DNA from: Turnera subulata
Lineage: Eukaryota; Streptophyta; Magnoliopsida; Malpighiales; Passifloraceae
Direction: 5' to 3'
Length of the DNA stretch: 64,000 bases
Assembly (NCBI GenBank): GCA_028386065.3
Contig: JAKUCV010001077.1
Coordinates: forward strand, 62,001 to 126,000
The position numbers and the translations under genes are program-made. Shown piece after piece: positions 11,536 through 21,407 of this stretch; positions within the stretch are counted from its first letter, which is position 1; each line of letters starts with the position of its first letter. Below the pieces are notes generated by a model that saw nothing but the letters and a program-made list of their open reading frames with translations, was not told where the DNA came from and searched no databases.

Positions 11536-12417
11536 TTGGACGAAGAAGATAACTTGAAGGAGTCTGGGATTTATTTTGGCACCATACCAATGAAAGCGTC
11601 GATCAATATGGCGTACGTACTTCCCTGTACCTTCTTGGCTAGGCCGAATCAGGCCTGTTCCTTCAAAGGAGATGTGGTCGAGGACGACCGCATGGAGGCT
11701 GCGGCTTGCTTCAGTGATCTTGAAGCCGCTCTCCCAGTGAGGGAAAATGAAAACGGACCATCCACGGGAATCATTAAAATTCCACAGCCGACGGTCAGCC
11801 AGAGCAGACATTTGAAACCCCTATATATCACGGCACATTTCCAAGGTGTACTAGTGCGGAAACTGCTCGTTGATGGTGGAGCTTCTTTGAACATAGTCCC
11901 CAGGAATTTGCTGAGTTGGATCGACAAGGGGACAGAGAATCTCCGAGAAATGGATATCACCATGTACTCGTTTGTCGGGGAACAAACAGAACTGCTCGGA
12001 ATGTTACCCCTTGATATCGAAGTTGGATCAAAGGCCATGACGACGGTGTTCTTTGTAGTTCCCGGGAAGACCACCTATAATGCTTTGCTAGGACGGGATT
12101 GGATCCACAATAACATGGCGGTACCGTCAACCTTGCACCAGACTCTCTTTATGTGGAACACAAGAAATGAAGTAGAAGCAGTGCAAGGGGATCAGTTCAC
12201 GGGTTTCGCGGGGCAGAACTTCACCGATGATTGGTATTTCCAAGAAGGCGCAGTCCCCATTTACTTCCAGGAAATCAGTAGGGACGGAGAGCCTAGGGGT
12301 CATTCCTTCAGAACACCTGTGGCTGTAATGAAGCTGCCCCCGAGAATTTCCGCAAGGCCGACGCACGTAAGTTGGAAGTGCTACAGCCCCGTCATTGAGG
12401 AACTTAATGATGATTAG
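11536..12417 (+). pseudogene. Aspartic protease region of Tat pol
   Basis: This is an open stretch of 293 codons; it starts inside the polyprotein, so its first codon (TTG) is not a real start. LLVDGGASLNIVP (around residue 113, near 11870) is the catalytic Asp motif in the DGGA form usual in Tat elements. YNALLGRDWIHNNMAVPSTL (near 12075-12135) is the conserved flap/helix segment. The catalytic Asp is intact. It would cleave the gag-pol precursor. The segment ends at a TAG (12415-12417), cutting it off from RT. Confidence 0.85.
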
Positions 12418-12599
12418 CTCTGGCGAAGAAGCATGCATGGACACATTGGCACGCATAGCGGCCTTATTGGCTGTAGAAGTGGTTAAAAAAGTCTGTATGG
12501 CTGAAAACGGCCGAGAATTCGATTTGGAAGAAGGACAGGCGGCTTTGCCACCTTCTGCCGAAGATATCCTGCCGGTTCCTGAGGCTATGGACGACTGGT

Positions 12600-14050
12600 C
12601 CTCTAGGAGAGGCAGACCCATGGCCCACCTACATCAGCGAAACGCTAGATCTAGAGTTGGAACAGGAAATCATTGGGCTCCTAAAGAAAAACAGGGACTA
12701 TTTTGCCTGGGAATACCATGAAATGCCGGGAGTCGAACGCTCCACGGTAGAACATAGGCTTCCAACGAAGCCTAATTTTTAGCCATTCAAGCAGAGGCCG
12801 AGAAGAATGTCCCCAGATATCGAAGCTGCAATTGGGGCCCAGATTCAAAGGCTACTGCAGGCAGGTTTCATCCGTACTTCTCGATACACCGAATGGTTAA
12901 CGAAGGTAGTCCTGGTAAGGAAAAAAATGGCAAAATTAGGGTTTGTATTGATTTTCTGGAGCTTAACCGGGCCATGCCTAAAGATGAATATCCAATGCAT
13001 GTAGCTGACATATTGGTAGACGTTGCGGCTGGAAATGAATTTCTTAGCCTAATGGATGGGTATTCAGGCTATAACCAGATTGCAATTGCTGAGGATGACG
13101 TCCATAAAACGTCGTTTCGGTGCCCGGGTGCATCAGGGACCTTCGAATGGGTTAAGATGCCGTTTGGGTTGAAAAATGCGAGTGCCACCTATCAACGGCT
13201 AATGCACCTTACTTTCCACGATTTCATCAGAAAGATCATGAGCGTATACATTGACGATATTGTGGTCATGTCTCGCAAAAAGGAAGACCATGTTAATCAT
13301 CTGGCGGTTGTCTTCGACCGACTACGACGGTACAAAGTGAAGCTCAACCCCCTTAAATGGGCTTTTGGTGTTAAAGCTAAGAAATTCTTAGGGTTCCTAG
13401 TCCACCAACGAGGCATCGAGGTTGATTCGGACAAGGCCAAAGCTATAATCCAGGCTAAGCCCCCAACCAACAAAAAGAAGCTCCAAAGTCTGCTGGGTCA
13501 GATCAATTACCTCCGACGGTTTGTGGCGAACATGGCTGACAAAATGAAGCCTTTTAGCGGCATGCTTCATTTGAAAACTGGCGAGGGATTTGTATGGGAC
13601 GAGGAAGATCAGTGCACCTTTGAGGCAATCAAACAATACATGGCCAGCCCTCCTTTAATGACGCCCGCTATGCCAGGAAATCCCCTCATCCTTTATATTT
13701 CCGCAACCGCTTCATCGGTTGGGAGTCTGCCTGCCCAAGAAAATGACTCAGGGAAGGAACGAGCGGTGTATTATCTAAGCCGTACCCTGACCGATGTCGA
13801 ACAACGATACACGGCCTGGGAGAAATTGTGCTTGGCGTTGTATTACAGCTCTACTAAGCTACGACATTATATGCTGACTACCACAACCAGAGTTGTTTGC
13901 CAAACTGACGTGATCAAATACATGCTTTCCAAACCAATTCTCCGAAACCGAATTGGGAAGTGGGTGTTAGGTTTGTCAGAATTCCTAAGGATCATCCGTC
14001 GGAAGACCTTGGATACTTGCCGACGGGAGATTTTGAGACTACCCAGATAG
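12600..14050 (+). pseudogene. Reverse transcriptase and RNase H of Tat pol
   Basis: The N-terminal part (about 12600-12925) includes LEQEIIGLLKKNRDYFAWEY and RMSPDIEAAIGAQIQRLLQA, with a stop near 12781 and a frameshift near 12925. From 12893 a 385-codon frame carries the RT core: IRVCIDFLELNRAMPKDEYP, LMDGYSGYNQI, VKMPFGLKNASATYQRLM, and the catalytic YIDD at 13247-13258. The connection domain includes KKFLGFLVHQRGIEVD. The RNase H end reads AVYYLSRTLTDVEQRYTAWE, but its first catalytic Asp region is degenerate (LILYISATASSVG). It copies element RNA into DNA. This copy is interrupted upstream only; the core is one open frame. Confidence 0.92.
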
Positions 14051-14059
14051 AGGCGAGGC

Positions 14060-14640
14060 CATAGAAGTTGTTTTTTGACGGCTCAAGGACTAGTGAGAGG
14101 GCTGGTGCTGGAGTGGTAATTGAATCGCAAAAAAGGGGTGGTGACATTGATTTCCTATGAATTGGATTTCCAATGCACAAACAACCAGGCGGAATATGAA
14201 GCACTAATTCTTGGGCTAGAAGTTTTGAATGGTATGGGAGCTGGCCAAGTCGAAGCATATTGCGATTCACTATTGGTGATGTCACAATATTCGGGCGAGT
14301 TCCAATGCGAGAATGCCATTTTGGTCTGATACCTCGAGAGGGTTCACGAGTTAGCGGATCAGGTGGAATTGTCGTTGGGGTACTGTACCCGATGGGATAA
14401 TCAACAGGCCAAATAATTGGCTCAGCACGGTTTGGGTTATCACTGTTGTACCAACAATGTGCTGGCTTGAGATTGACAAAAAGATTCGAGCCCGCTGTCA
14501 GCTGGGACAGACCAACTAGAGAAATGCAAGCGGCACTCTTTACCTCACAAGACCCGATCCCGGATTGGCGCGTGGAATTGCTCGCATATTTGAATGATCC
14601 ATCGATGGAAACAGACCAGAAAGTGCGTCTGAAGGCCAAA
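14060..14640 (+). pseudogene. Second, archaeal-type RNase H (aRNH) of Tat pol
   Basis: LFFDGSRTSERAGAGVVIES (about 14070-14125) supplies the first Asp. CTNNQAEYEALILGLEVLNG (about 14173-14235) supplies the Glu, and VEAYCDSLLVMSQYSGEF (about 14250-14300) supplies the next Asp. This domain, following the ordinary RNase H, is diagnostic of the Tat lineage. The three pieces lie in two frames, with a frameshift near 14120 and a stop at 14327. It probably removes RNA primer or template during reverse transcription; that role is inferred from the family. Confidence 0.85.
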
Positions 14641-14689
14641 GATTACGTATTATTGGCTGAGGATTGTGATGCGCGCGAAGCACGAAGGT

Positions 14690-15719
14690 CCAGCCAGGGC
14701 CCACCAGGCCGGCAAGGCCATGGCCATAACCATTTGATTGCGTGGGCATTTCTGGCCCACTCTGATTAAGGATTGCGTCGAATATGCTCTAAGATGCGAA
14801 GAATGCCAGTGCCATGGCCCAATCCAAAGGGTCCCAACCCGGGGGATGGCCTCCATAGTAAAGCCATGGCCATTCAGGGGATGGGTCGTAGACGCTATTG
14901 GCAAGATATATCCCGCTTCGTCTGTCGGGCATACATATATCCTAGTAGCCACGAACTACTTCACCAAGTGGCCGGAAGTGAAGGCGGTGAGGGTGCTGGA
15001 CCAAGAGGCTGTCAACGAGTTCATACGGGAAAACATAATCCAACGATTCGGGGTTCCTGAGATGGCTACGTATTTTACAGGGACTCATAACATGGCTTTC
15101 GCCCGGGAATATGGATTTAGATACCTACGGTCGTTGCCGTACTATGCTCAATCATTGTCAGGCTGAGGCCACTAATAAGACCATCATACAGAATATCAAG
15201 AAGATGCTTGGGTCTAATGTCAGGAAGTGGCACGAGTGCCTGATGGACGTTTTGTGGGCCCAGCGAGTGGCTACAAAAACGGCGACAGGGGTATCTCCGT
15301 TTCACCTGGTATATGGAACAGACGCAATGTTGCCACTAGAAGCGGTGGTTCCTTCCTTACGGAGAACGAGGCAGCCGGAGTTGTCACCCGAAGAGTATAC
15401 GGCGGCATTGGTCTTGGCCACCGATTCCCTCACGGAAGAACGGCTGAGGGCTCTAGACCATATTGTGGCCCAGAAAAAGAAGGTTGAGAGGGCGTATAAC
15501 AAGCATGTGCGCAAATGAGATTTCCGAGCAGATGATCTTGTATGGAAAGCGGTCAAGCCCCTGGAGATGGCCAAGAGAACGCAGGGGAAATGGGCCCCCG
15601 TTTGGAGCGGGCCATTCGTCGTACATGAAGTACTCCCTAGGGGAGCTTACAGGCTGCAGAATTTAGACGGAGTTCAGCACCAGAGCCCAATTAGTGTTAG
15701 ATATCTGAAGAAGTACTAG
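14690..15719 (+). pseudogene. Integrase of Tat pol (defective catalytic triad)
   Basis: The zinc-finger end reads HFWPTLIKDCVEYALRCEEC. The core has VVDAIGKIYPASSVGHTYIL (first Asp kept) and YFTKWPEVKAVRVLDQEAV. The expected TDxGTxF around 15070 reads YFTGTHNMAF, so the second catalytic Asp is lost. AEATNKTIIQNIKKMLG keeps the Glu. The frame changes near 15160. 15111-15518 continues through WAQRVATKTATGVSPFHLVY. After a stop at 15516 the C-terminal domain GKWAPVWSGPFVVHEVLPRG runs to ISVRYLKKY and a TAG at 15717-15719. No chromodomain is present, as expected for Tat. It would insert element DNA; this copy is dead. Confidence 0.9.
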
Positions 15720-16220
15720 CCCTCTCTGTGGGAGGAGATAAGCAGCGAAGAGTACGACGAGTACAGAAACAACAAACGCAGCTGGTGGCGCCCTTAAGCG
15801 CAGCCCAACAACCACCATTCCTACGGTGCCTCTAGCAAAAATAGGGAACATGGCTTTACTGTAATATGTTAGCATAAGTTTCAACAATGTTTTCGGGCAA
15901 AAATATTAATGCTGAGACCAGGTTAAACCATTACATGTACTAACAGTTACAATAATAAATTTTGGCCAGAAAGGCCAGGTTTCCCAAAAGCCATGTTCAA
16001 CATTAAAAACGGGCATCGAGCCCTCTCAAAAACGGCCTTGGGCCATAAAACTTCAATGAAAGCAAAAAGGGCCGCCGCAGGAAATATATGTAAAACCATC
16101 AGCGCGTAGGTACACATAGACCACCACCGAGGCAAATAGAAGAGAGGTGGTGCCACATCAATCAAGTTAGCCTACTGTTGCGAAATGATAGTAGTGACAG
16201 GCTTCTCACCTTGCGGATAG
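15720..16220. other. Spacer after integrase; possible 3' end of antisense unit 6
   Basis: I see no coding frame of note. 15962-15976 (GGCCAGAAAGGCCAG), next to an AT-rich ATAATAAATTTT, resembles 19386-19400 (GGCCAAGAGGCCAG beside AATAAATGG). Both lie just downstream of an antisense ORF, so this is plausibly a duplicated 3' UTR. Confidence 0.4.
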
Positions 16221-16756
16221 TCATTCCTCGTCAGATTCTGGCTCTGCCGGCGGCGAAGGAGTTGACGGATCTGGGGGGTCTCGTCCCCCTAGCGCCTCAC
16301 GGGAAGCAGCTTCAGCGACCGATTGAACTCCTCCGTAGAATTGACGCATACCTTGCACAAAGGATTGAAGGCGATCCTTCACTAGACGGATTGCATTTGC
16401 TCGTGCCGCGAGGGTGCAATGTTTCTGGGCTGGAAACTTTTCGGTTTCTCGTCAAAGCATTCGGGACACATGGACGCAACACTCTTCCTCAGGCGGGTGC
16501 GCCGACTCGTCCTCTAGGGGATGTTCTGACGCAAAGACAAGGTCCTGGGCAAGATAGTCAAGAGCGCCTGAGTCGAAAGGGGACAAGATGTGCTCCTTTG
16601 CTTCGTCGTTAGTAAGTTTCTTCACTACTTTGTCACGCCAGTCACCCCAATAGACCCCAGGGTAGCCCAGGCCTGAGAAGATTGGGGACTTCTGAAAGGA
16701 CATGGCGATTCATCGCCCAACCTTTCTGGGGAGGATGGAGGCGAATTGTTAGCCAT
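16221..16756 (-). pseudogene. Antisense ORF 6: W-x2-W family protein (about 178 codons)
   Basis: The start is the minus-strand ATG at 16754-16756, giving MANNSPPSSPER, which resembles the MANNTSPNS start of the unit at 20023. A frameshift near 16700 joins it to a frame with GYPGVYWGDWRDKVVKKL (motif DNA 16632-16655). One in-frame TGA (after VSRML, about 16452) is followed by the same frame to a TGA at 16221-16223. The C-terminal half has a helical segment (RANAIRLVKDRLQSFVQGMR) and an acidic Pro-rich tail (PSPPAEPESDEE). I do not recognise a known domain. It aligns with the other antisense small ORFs around the WGDWRD block. No clear TATA box is visible upstream. Confidence 0.65.
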
Positions 16757-17347
16757 GTAGAAGAAAAGAGGTGATGCAATTAACCCCTCTTACCTAAAGT
16801 AAATACTGACGATTCCGAGACGGAGGGAAAATCAAAGCAACAATGAGCCAGGCGCTCTGAGTCTCATGCGCAGGCCCAATCTGTGGTAGCCCAAGGATAA
16901 AAGGGTGTCAAGGCAAAAGGCCCAAAGTGCTTGTTGGCCCAGCCGCAGGCCTCTGGTAGGAAGTGCCAATGAAACGGATCGCGACTAGGATACTGCACAA
17001 ACCAGCGAAAAATGCCAAAATAATGACCGACAATTCTAGACGAATGAAATCACGGTCAGAATAAAGGAAAATACATTAATTGAATTTAACTTGAAAGTAC
17101 ATAAGTGATTGGGGCCGTACAGGACCCAGAGGGAGGAAATTACAAACGACCCTAACTTATGTGTCGGAATCCGACACCACTGGCAGTGCTGGAGTTGAAG
17201 TATTTACTGTGTCCCCTACGTTCATGACGGAGGAATAAGCAGCCTCGACAGCAGTGATGTCTCTGTTGGCAGTGGCGGCCACGTTTGCAACGGCGGCGAC
17301 AACTTCCTCCCCATCGCCCCTTGGTTAAGGTAGTGTTGGCGGGGGAT
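16757..17347. other. Spacer between antisense units 6 and 5
   Basis: No credible gene. 16769-16780 (AGGTGATGCAAT) recurs at 18595-18606 in the spacer right of unit 4, so spacers may have been duplicated together with the ORFs. The minus strand near 17060-17085 is AT-rich (AATTAATGTATTTTCC) and could hold the 3' end of unit 5. Confidence 0.35.
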
Positions 17348-17719
17348 CTACTCGAAAGCTCGAAGGCGCTGGGCTACGATGGCGACGGCGTAGCTACGGA
17401 TGTCAACCAGCGGAAACTGCACCACCTCGTTCTCATAGAGGGACATCTCTTCGTCCCGGATCAGATCGGCGATCCTATCACGCCAGTCGACAATAGGCTC
17501 GTCATCCAAGTGGCGGAGAGTGTGGTAAACGACTGCTCGGGCCACTCGTTCTGGAGGCCATTTGGCAGCCAGCAGAGAACGGCAAAAGTGTTGGTCTCAG
17601 TGGGAGAGGACGCTGATGGCTTCATCTCGCCAGTCACCCCAGTAGACGTTGGGTGCCGGAAAGGCAGGATGAAGAGGGGGTGGTACGTAAGCCATGGGTT
17701 CCAAGGGTGTCCTTGGCAT
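17348..17719 (-). pseudogene. Antisense ORF 5: W-x2-W family protein (about 123 codons)
   Basis: It starts at the ATG at 17717-17719 (MPRTPLEPMAYVPPP) and reads in one frame to a TAG at 17348-17350, broken only by a single TGA after EAISVLSH. NVYWGDWRDEA (17624-17647) is near-identical in DNA to the unit 6 motif (shared CGCCAGTCACCCCA). PPERVARAVVYHTLRHLDDE follows, then a second DWRD (IVDWRDRIADLIRDEE), and it ends IRSYAVAIVAQRLRAFE. The length matches the unit at 21408-21779 (also 372 bp). A TATA-like CTATTTAAAG lies 75-85 bp upstream of the ATG. Function unknown; it looks like a mostly helical small protein. Confidence 0.7.
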
Positions 17720-17793
17720 AAAACTCTTGGAGAGATCAAAGTGTACTAGGAAATGAATTGCTGGGGTATGACGAAAAGCGTACGTTAGTAAGG

Positions 17794-17803
17794 CTTTAAA
17801 TAG
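17794..17803 (-). promoter_or_regulatory. TATA-like box of antisense ORF 5
   Basis: The minus strand reads CTATTTAAAG, flanked by GC-richer sequence, 75-85 bp upstream of the ATG. Similar boxes occur at comparable places upstream of the other antisense ORFs. Confidence 0.5.
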
Positions 17804-18005
17804 CGAAACTCGCACATGCATGTGCCGCTCGTTCGAACGAGGCAACGTATCGAAACGGATGAAATTAATTAACGCGGCGGTTAGTGCTACAACAAGAATT
17901 TAATCGGGAAATGCTTCGATTGGCTAAAACACGTTCATTAAAGAAAGGTGGTACATGTGCAATAGAGCCAATGGTCAAGGCGAATAGAATTTTTACAGGG
18001 AACGC

Positions 18006-18419
18006 TCACCCACGGTGACGTCTAGCAGCCGCGTCGCATTGAGTTTCGCGTGGCAGCCAGCGGTGGTGAGTACAGGAAATCCGTACGTAGAAATAAATAC
18101 GGTTGGCTACCTGACGGATAGCACAGTCCTCGATGGTCTGAGAGGCCCGAGGGAGAGGAATGGGAGTGCTCCAGTAATGGTCTTCCTCGGTGGTCAACAT
18201 GCTGGAGAGTTCCTGCCACCATCTCGTTGCATACCCTTCCGTGGTAGTTTCTACCATGGAACGAGCAACTTCCTGCGGCGAGACCTCGCTGCGGCCCCAA
18301 ATGGAGCGAGCATGCCATTCACGAGCGCAAAAGATGCGCACCACAGTATCCCTTCAATCTCCACAGTATTCGCCGGGATAGACGTTAGGAGGAAGGAGGG
18401 CGTCGTCATAATGTTCCAT
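18006..18419 (-). pseudogene. Antisense ORF 4: W-x2-W family protein (about 137 codons)
   Basis: The ATG at 18417-18419 gives MEHYDDALLPPNVYPGEYCG. One in-frame TGA stands where the other units have Trp (GD*RD), consistent with a TGG-to-TGA change. The frame then runs open to a stop at 18006. Conserved blocks are SPQEVARSMV (matching PPERVARAVV of unit 5 at the same spacing) and WWQELSSMLTTEEDHYW (matching WRDRIADLIRDEEMSLY). The IEDCAIRQVANRI block matches IRSYAVAIVAQRL. Length and block order equal those of unit 5. Function unknown. Its own TATA-like box is at 18504-18513. Confidence 0.7.
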
Positions 18420-18503
18420 TTGGAAGTTCTAGCAGTACAAAGGAAGGAAGGAAAATCCGTTCTTACGAAGATTGCAAGTGGTGCAAACCGGGAACACAAC
18501 GCC

Positions 18504-18513
18504 ACTTTTATAG
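18504..18513 (-). promoter_or_regulatory. TATA box of antisense ORF 4
   Basis: The minus strand reads GCTATAAAAGTGG. This is a strong plant TATA box, 85-95 bp upstream of the ATG at 18419. Confidence 0.6.
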
Positions 18514-18644
18514 CGCCCAAAAGGGGGAGCAGCGGTGAAAGATAACGATTCGGGTGCTGTGAGCATTGAATCAAGAGGCGACATAATAAAGACTAGGTGA
18601 TGCAATCAAGAACAATCAAATGCACACGGGAAAAGAAAAGTACA

Positions 18645-18650
18645 TTTATT
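18645..18650 (-). terminator. Possible poly(A) signal of the antisense ORF at 18675-19106
   Basis: The minus strand reads AATAAA in GGCAATAAATGTAC, about 25 bp after the stop codon of that ORF. Confidence 0.45.
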
Positions 18651-18674
18651 GCCATAATCGCGTTTTAGTACAAG

Positions 18675-19106
18675 TTACATTGTTACATCAACGAGGAGGG
18701 TGGCCTCCCTGTGCTTGGCAATAGTTTCTTGAAGCTGCCTGCTTATGGCCTGAAGCTCCGTGATTCTCGCCGTTACTGAACCATACCGAGAAACCAAAGA
18801 GGCGGTGTCGCCCAAAGGACCATCATCTGGGTTGGCCCTTATGTCCAACGGTAGCACGGCAGTAGACAGGCCTGGCACCGCAGAAGGTCTGAGTGACTGA
18901 ACGAGCGCAGCGCTACGAGGGCGAAAGACCGGCGGAGCTCCGGCCGGATGCATCGGCCCATTGACTGAAGCCTCAACGCGCGAGCTGGTGGTGGGGATGG
19001 TCGGGAGTTCTTCAAGAAGACCGCTTGATGCGTCGGTCTCGGAATTAGAGGAATCTCGGTCCGGAGAAGGAGCTTTCAGCGGTGACGCTGGCGGATGAGG
19101 TTCCAT
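18675..19106 (-). CDS. Antisense small ORF: Pro/Ser-rich N-terminus with C-terminal coiled coil
   Basis: This is an uninterrupted ATG-to-stop frame of 143 residues, the only intact antisense ORF in the array. It starts MEPHPPASPLKAPSPDRDSS. The N-terminal two thirds are Pro/Ser/Glu-rich and probably disordered. The C-terminus (about residues 105-138) has a heptad-like helix, TARITELQAISRQLQETIAK. A TATA box (GCTATAAAAACC) lies about 50 bp upstream and an AATAAA just downstream. It lacks the W-x2-W block of its neighbours. Its composition resembles the Pro/Ser-rich and coiled-coil C-terminal part of the large antisense gene at 22147-25931, so it may be a derived fragment. Expression cannot be judged from sequence. 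Confidence 0.55.
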   Translation of the reverse strand: MEPHPPASPLKAPSPDRDSSNSETDASSGLLEELPTIPTTSSRVEASVNGPMHPAGAPPVFRPRSAALVQSLRPSAVPGLSTAVLPLDIRANPDDGPLGDTASLVSRYGSVTARITELQAISRQLQETIAKHREATLLVDVTM

Positions 19107-19154
19107 CGTTGGTCACAGAGCTTTACTGTGGAATGAACAGTGTTGAGAATGCAG

Positions 19155-19164
19155 GTTTTTATAG
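19155..19164 (-). promoter_or_regulatory. TATA box of the antisense ORF at 18675-19106
   Basis: The minus strand reads CAGCTATAAAAACCTGC, a near-consensus TATA box 50-58 bp upstream of the ATG. Confidence 0.6.
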
Positions 19165-19371
19165 CTGGAGGTGGTGATGCTTTGAGAAAAGAGCTGAACA
19201 TGCATTTAAGAAACATGACCTCTCGGGCGTAAAAGGAATGTTTGGGCTCCTGTGGGGGCTATAGCCCAACTTATTTGAAAACCGGCGATTGAGGGTCAAA
19301 AGCCCAAAATCAGAGATGAGTGTTATCTGTTACGTTGCGCGGGAACAGACATGACTAAGGGGAAATAAGGT

Positions 19372-19377
19372 TTTATT
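19372..19377 (-). terminator. Possible poly(A) signal of antisense ORF 3
   Basis: The minus strand reads TTGAATAAAACC, about 50 bp beyond the stop of the ORF at 19428. The flanking GGCC-rich palindromic stretch recurs near 15964 behind unit 6. Confidence 0.4.
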
Positions 19378-19427
19378 CAAATAAATGGCCAAGAGGCCAG
19401 AATACATACCTAAGAGTCTATAGCAAG

Positions 19428-20023
19428 CTAAGTCCTGTCCCGACGCTCCATCAAACGGAGTACTTCTCGACGAAGACTGCCGATTTTGGCACTTAGGTCG
19501 GCATAAGATGCTCGGAGACGGTGGTTCTCCCCCGTTAACCGGATAATTTCGCGTTGGAGCTTGGAGATGTCACCACTCAGAGACACGTTCTCTACTTCCA
19601 GAGTACGGTTCCTGAGGATCACATCCCAAAAGAGATGACCGGACTGCGAGGGTGACAGCGATGGTCCGATGGAAGCAGGAGCTGCTGGAGTGCCACCTCG
19701 ACATAGGAGTTGAACGGCCCGCTGATGGTGACGCAAGGTGATGAACACCGCTTGTTGGCGGACGGCCGTGTGGTTCCCCCTGCGACTGGGATCATGAGTC
19801 TGGAATTCGGCCGCCGTATTACAAACATTCTTGAAGAACCACTCAATCCATTCCATCCACCGAGGACTACTGAAGGTCGGTATCGAGGAGAGGAAGGGGG
19901 CACGAGCATCGAAAGTTCCTGGTTGCTGCCAATATCCGGGATTCCAGCGAACGGCACCTCGGCGGAAGTTGCAGTGGCACTGGAAGAATTGTCCATCGAG
20001 TTGGGAGAAGTATTATTCGCCAT
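19428..20023 (-). pseudogene. Antisense ORF 3: W-x2-W family protein with long coiled coil (about 198 codons)
   Basis: It starts at the ATG at 20021-20023 (MANNTSPNSMDNSSSATATS) with a Ser/Thr/Asn-rich head. A frameshift near 19860 leads into the frame WMEWIEWFFKNVCNTAAEFQ. VRQQAVFITLRHHQRAV aligns position for position with VARAVVYHTLRHLDDEP of unit 5, sharing the TLRH block. The C-terminus is a clear coiled coil (LEVENVSLSGDISKLQREII through LRREVLRLMERRD). It is the longest member of the family. Function unknown; the coiled coil suggests self-association. A TATA-like CCTTTAAATTTC lies 43-50 bp upstream. Confidence 0.7.
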
Positions 20024-21407
20024 TGTAGAGTTTGGTGCGGCGTAGACCAGCGATGGAACGAGGAAATTTAAAGGCACGAATCATTGTGATTCGGGCAAGG
20101 AAGTGGGCAGAGGAAAAAGGACGATCATTCCCCAAGGAGACTGACACCTCGAAAACGGCAGAATTTAAATATATTGCCAGAAAAGGCGAGAAGACATCGT
20201 GACAAATATTGGGCAAAACGGTTATAGCTCATTAATGTAGCTATGCGTTGGAATATGAAGAAACAGAGAATATCCCACGACAAGGCCTGGGGTGATGGGC
20301 TGACACAAAGAGAGAAAAACGCAATGTGAGCCCAAGTTCGTTCCGGGATGATGGCCCACTGATACAAGTTCAAAAGCCCGCGATCCGAGTAAGGGCTTGT
20401 ATGAGAAGGGGTAGATCCCGTGGGACCACGGTAAGAACAAGGGACTCCTAGAGTAGTACCCTTGGATGGGGCCCAGTGCATGTAGCTGGCTTGGGGTACA
20501 TGTGGCAGAAACCCAGGACAGCGGCAGGAAAAGCAAGAAACGCTATTGGCCACCATGTACGAGTGACTGCGAGCCACATCTCAATTTCCGGTGGTTTTTG
20601 TTAAGAACCACAAGATGAGCACGAGGAGGAGCAAGCTGTAAAGATTATACTGACCAGACAGGTTGGATGGGGCTTCTAGTGCCATCTGAGGTGTCAGAGT
20701 CCTATATCCACGTCTAATTCGGGGGTCTTTACCCGTGGTGTCAATCCCTCGCAAAAGTGGCCTGGCGTCCGTAGAGGAATGCTTTGAGGCCGCAGGCCCG
20801 CGCGTATGTTTTTGGGAAATGCATCCCGCCGGCGCTTTGTGTCGTGCACGCTTTCTTGGAAAGGAAAGAGAACCAGCGATGTCAAATCTGCACTTCTAGG
20901 TGATGAACGAATCAGGAAAATTTGCCCCTATGCAATAATGGCAGAGATGTCTCGGCGTCAGGTCACTAAGTGAGCGTGTTTGCTTTTGAATTGGCGGTAG
21001 AAAGCGCAATCTGGGCTTGGCCCGTGATGGATGGGGGCTTGGCCTCATTAGGCTTCGGGACAGAACCAGTAGGCCAAGAGGGAATAAGAAATGTTTCCTG
21101 GACTGGCTATAAGCGCGAGCCTGGGATTAAAAGCGGAGGCCAAGGATGGCCTAGCAACACAAATAGAACCATGATGCATGGAAGGAAAGAAATTGCATTC
21201 AAAGAGGGCAGAAGCCGTACACCGGAACATAGTTACAAACATCTCCTGCAGGCTACACATGAAAATAAATTTGACTCTCGGATTATTACTGCATGCAGAA
21301 AAGAAAACAAGGCCCTTTCGGGAAAATTGGAGTGTCAACTAAACAAAGCTAAGGGGATACATAAGAACACGGCGATCCGGCCAGGAGATTGTAGCCCGAG
21401 GATGTGA
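20024..21407. other. Spacer between antisense units 3 and 2
   Basis: 20066-20073 is the TATA-like box of unit 3. The rest has moderately long but unconvincing frames on both strands (e.g. 145 codons on + at 20970-21407, 150 codons on - at 20125-20577). None has a recognised motif, and they overlap each other. I regard it as spacer or as a decayed unit. The TGGCTATAAGC near 21103 on the + strand is not followed by a clear gene. Confidence 0.4.

Noticed and set aside
20970..21407. A 145-codon + strand ORF
   Set aside because: It has no recognisable motif and overlaps an open frame on the other strand. It lies in a spacer of the antisense array with no gene-like context; most likely chance in GC-balanced DNA.
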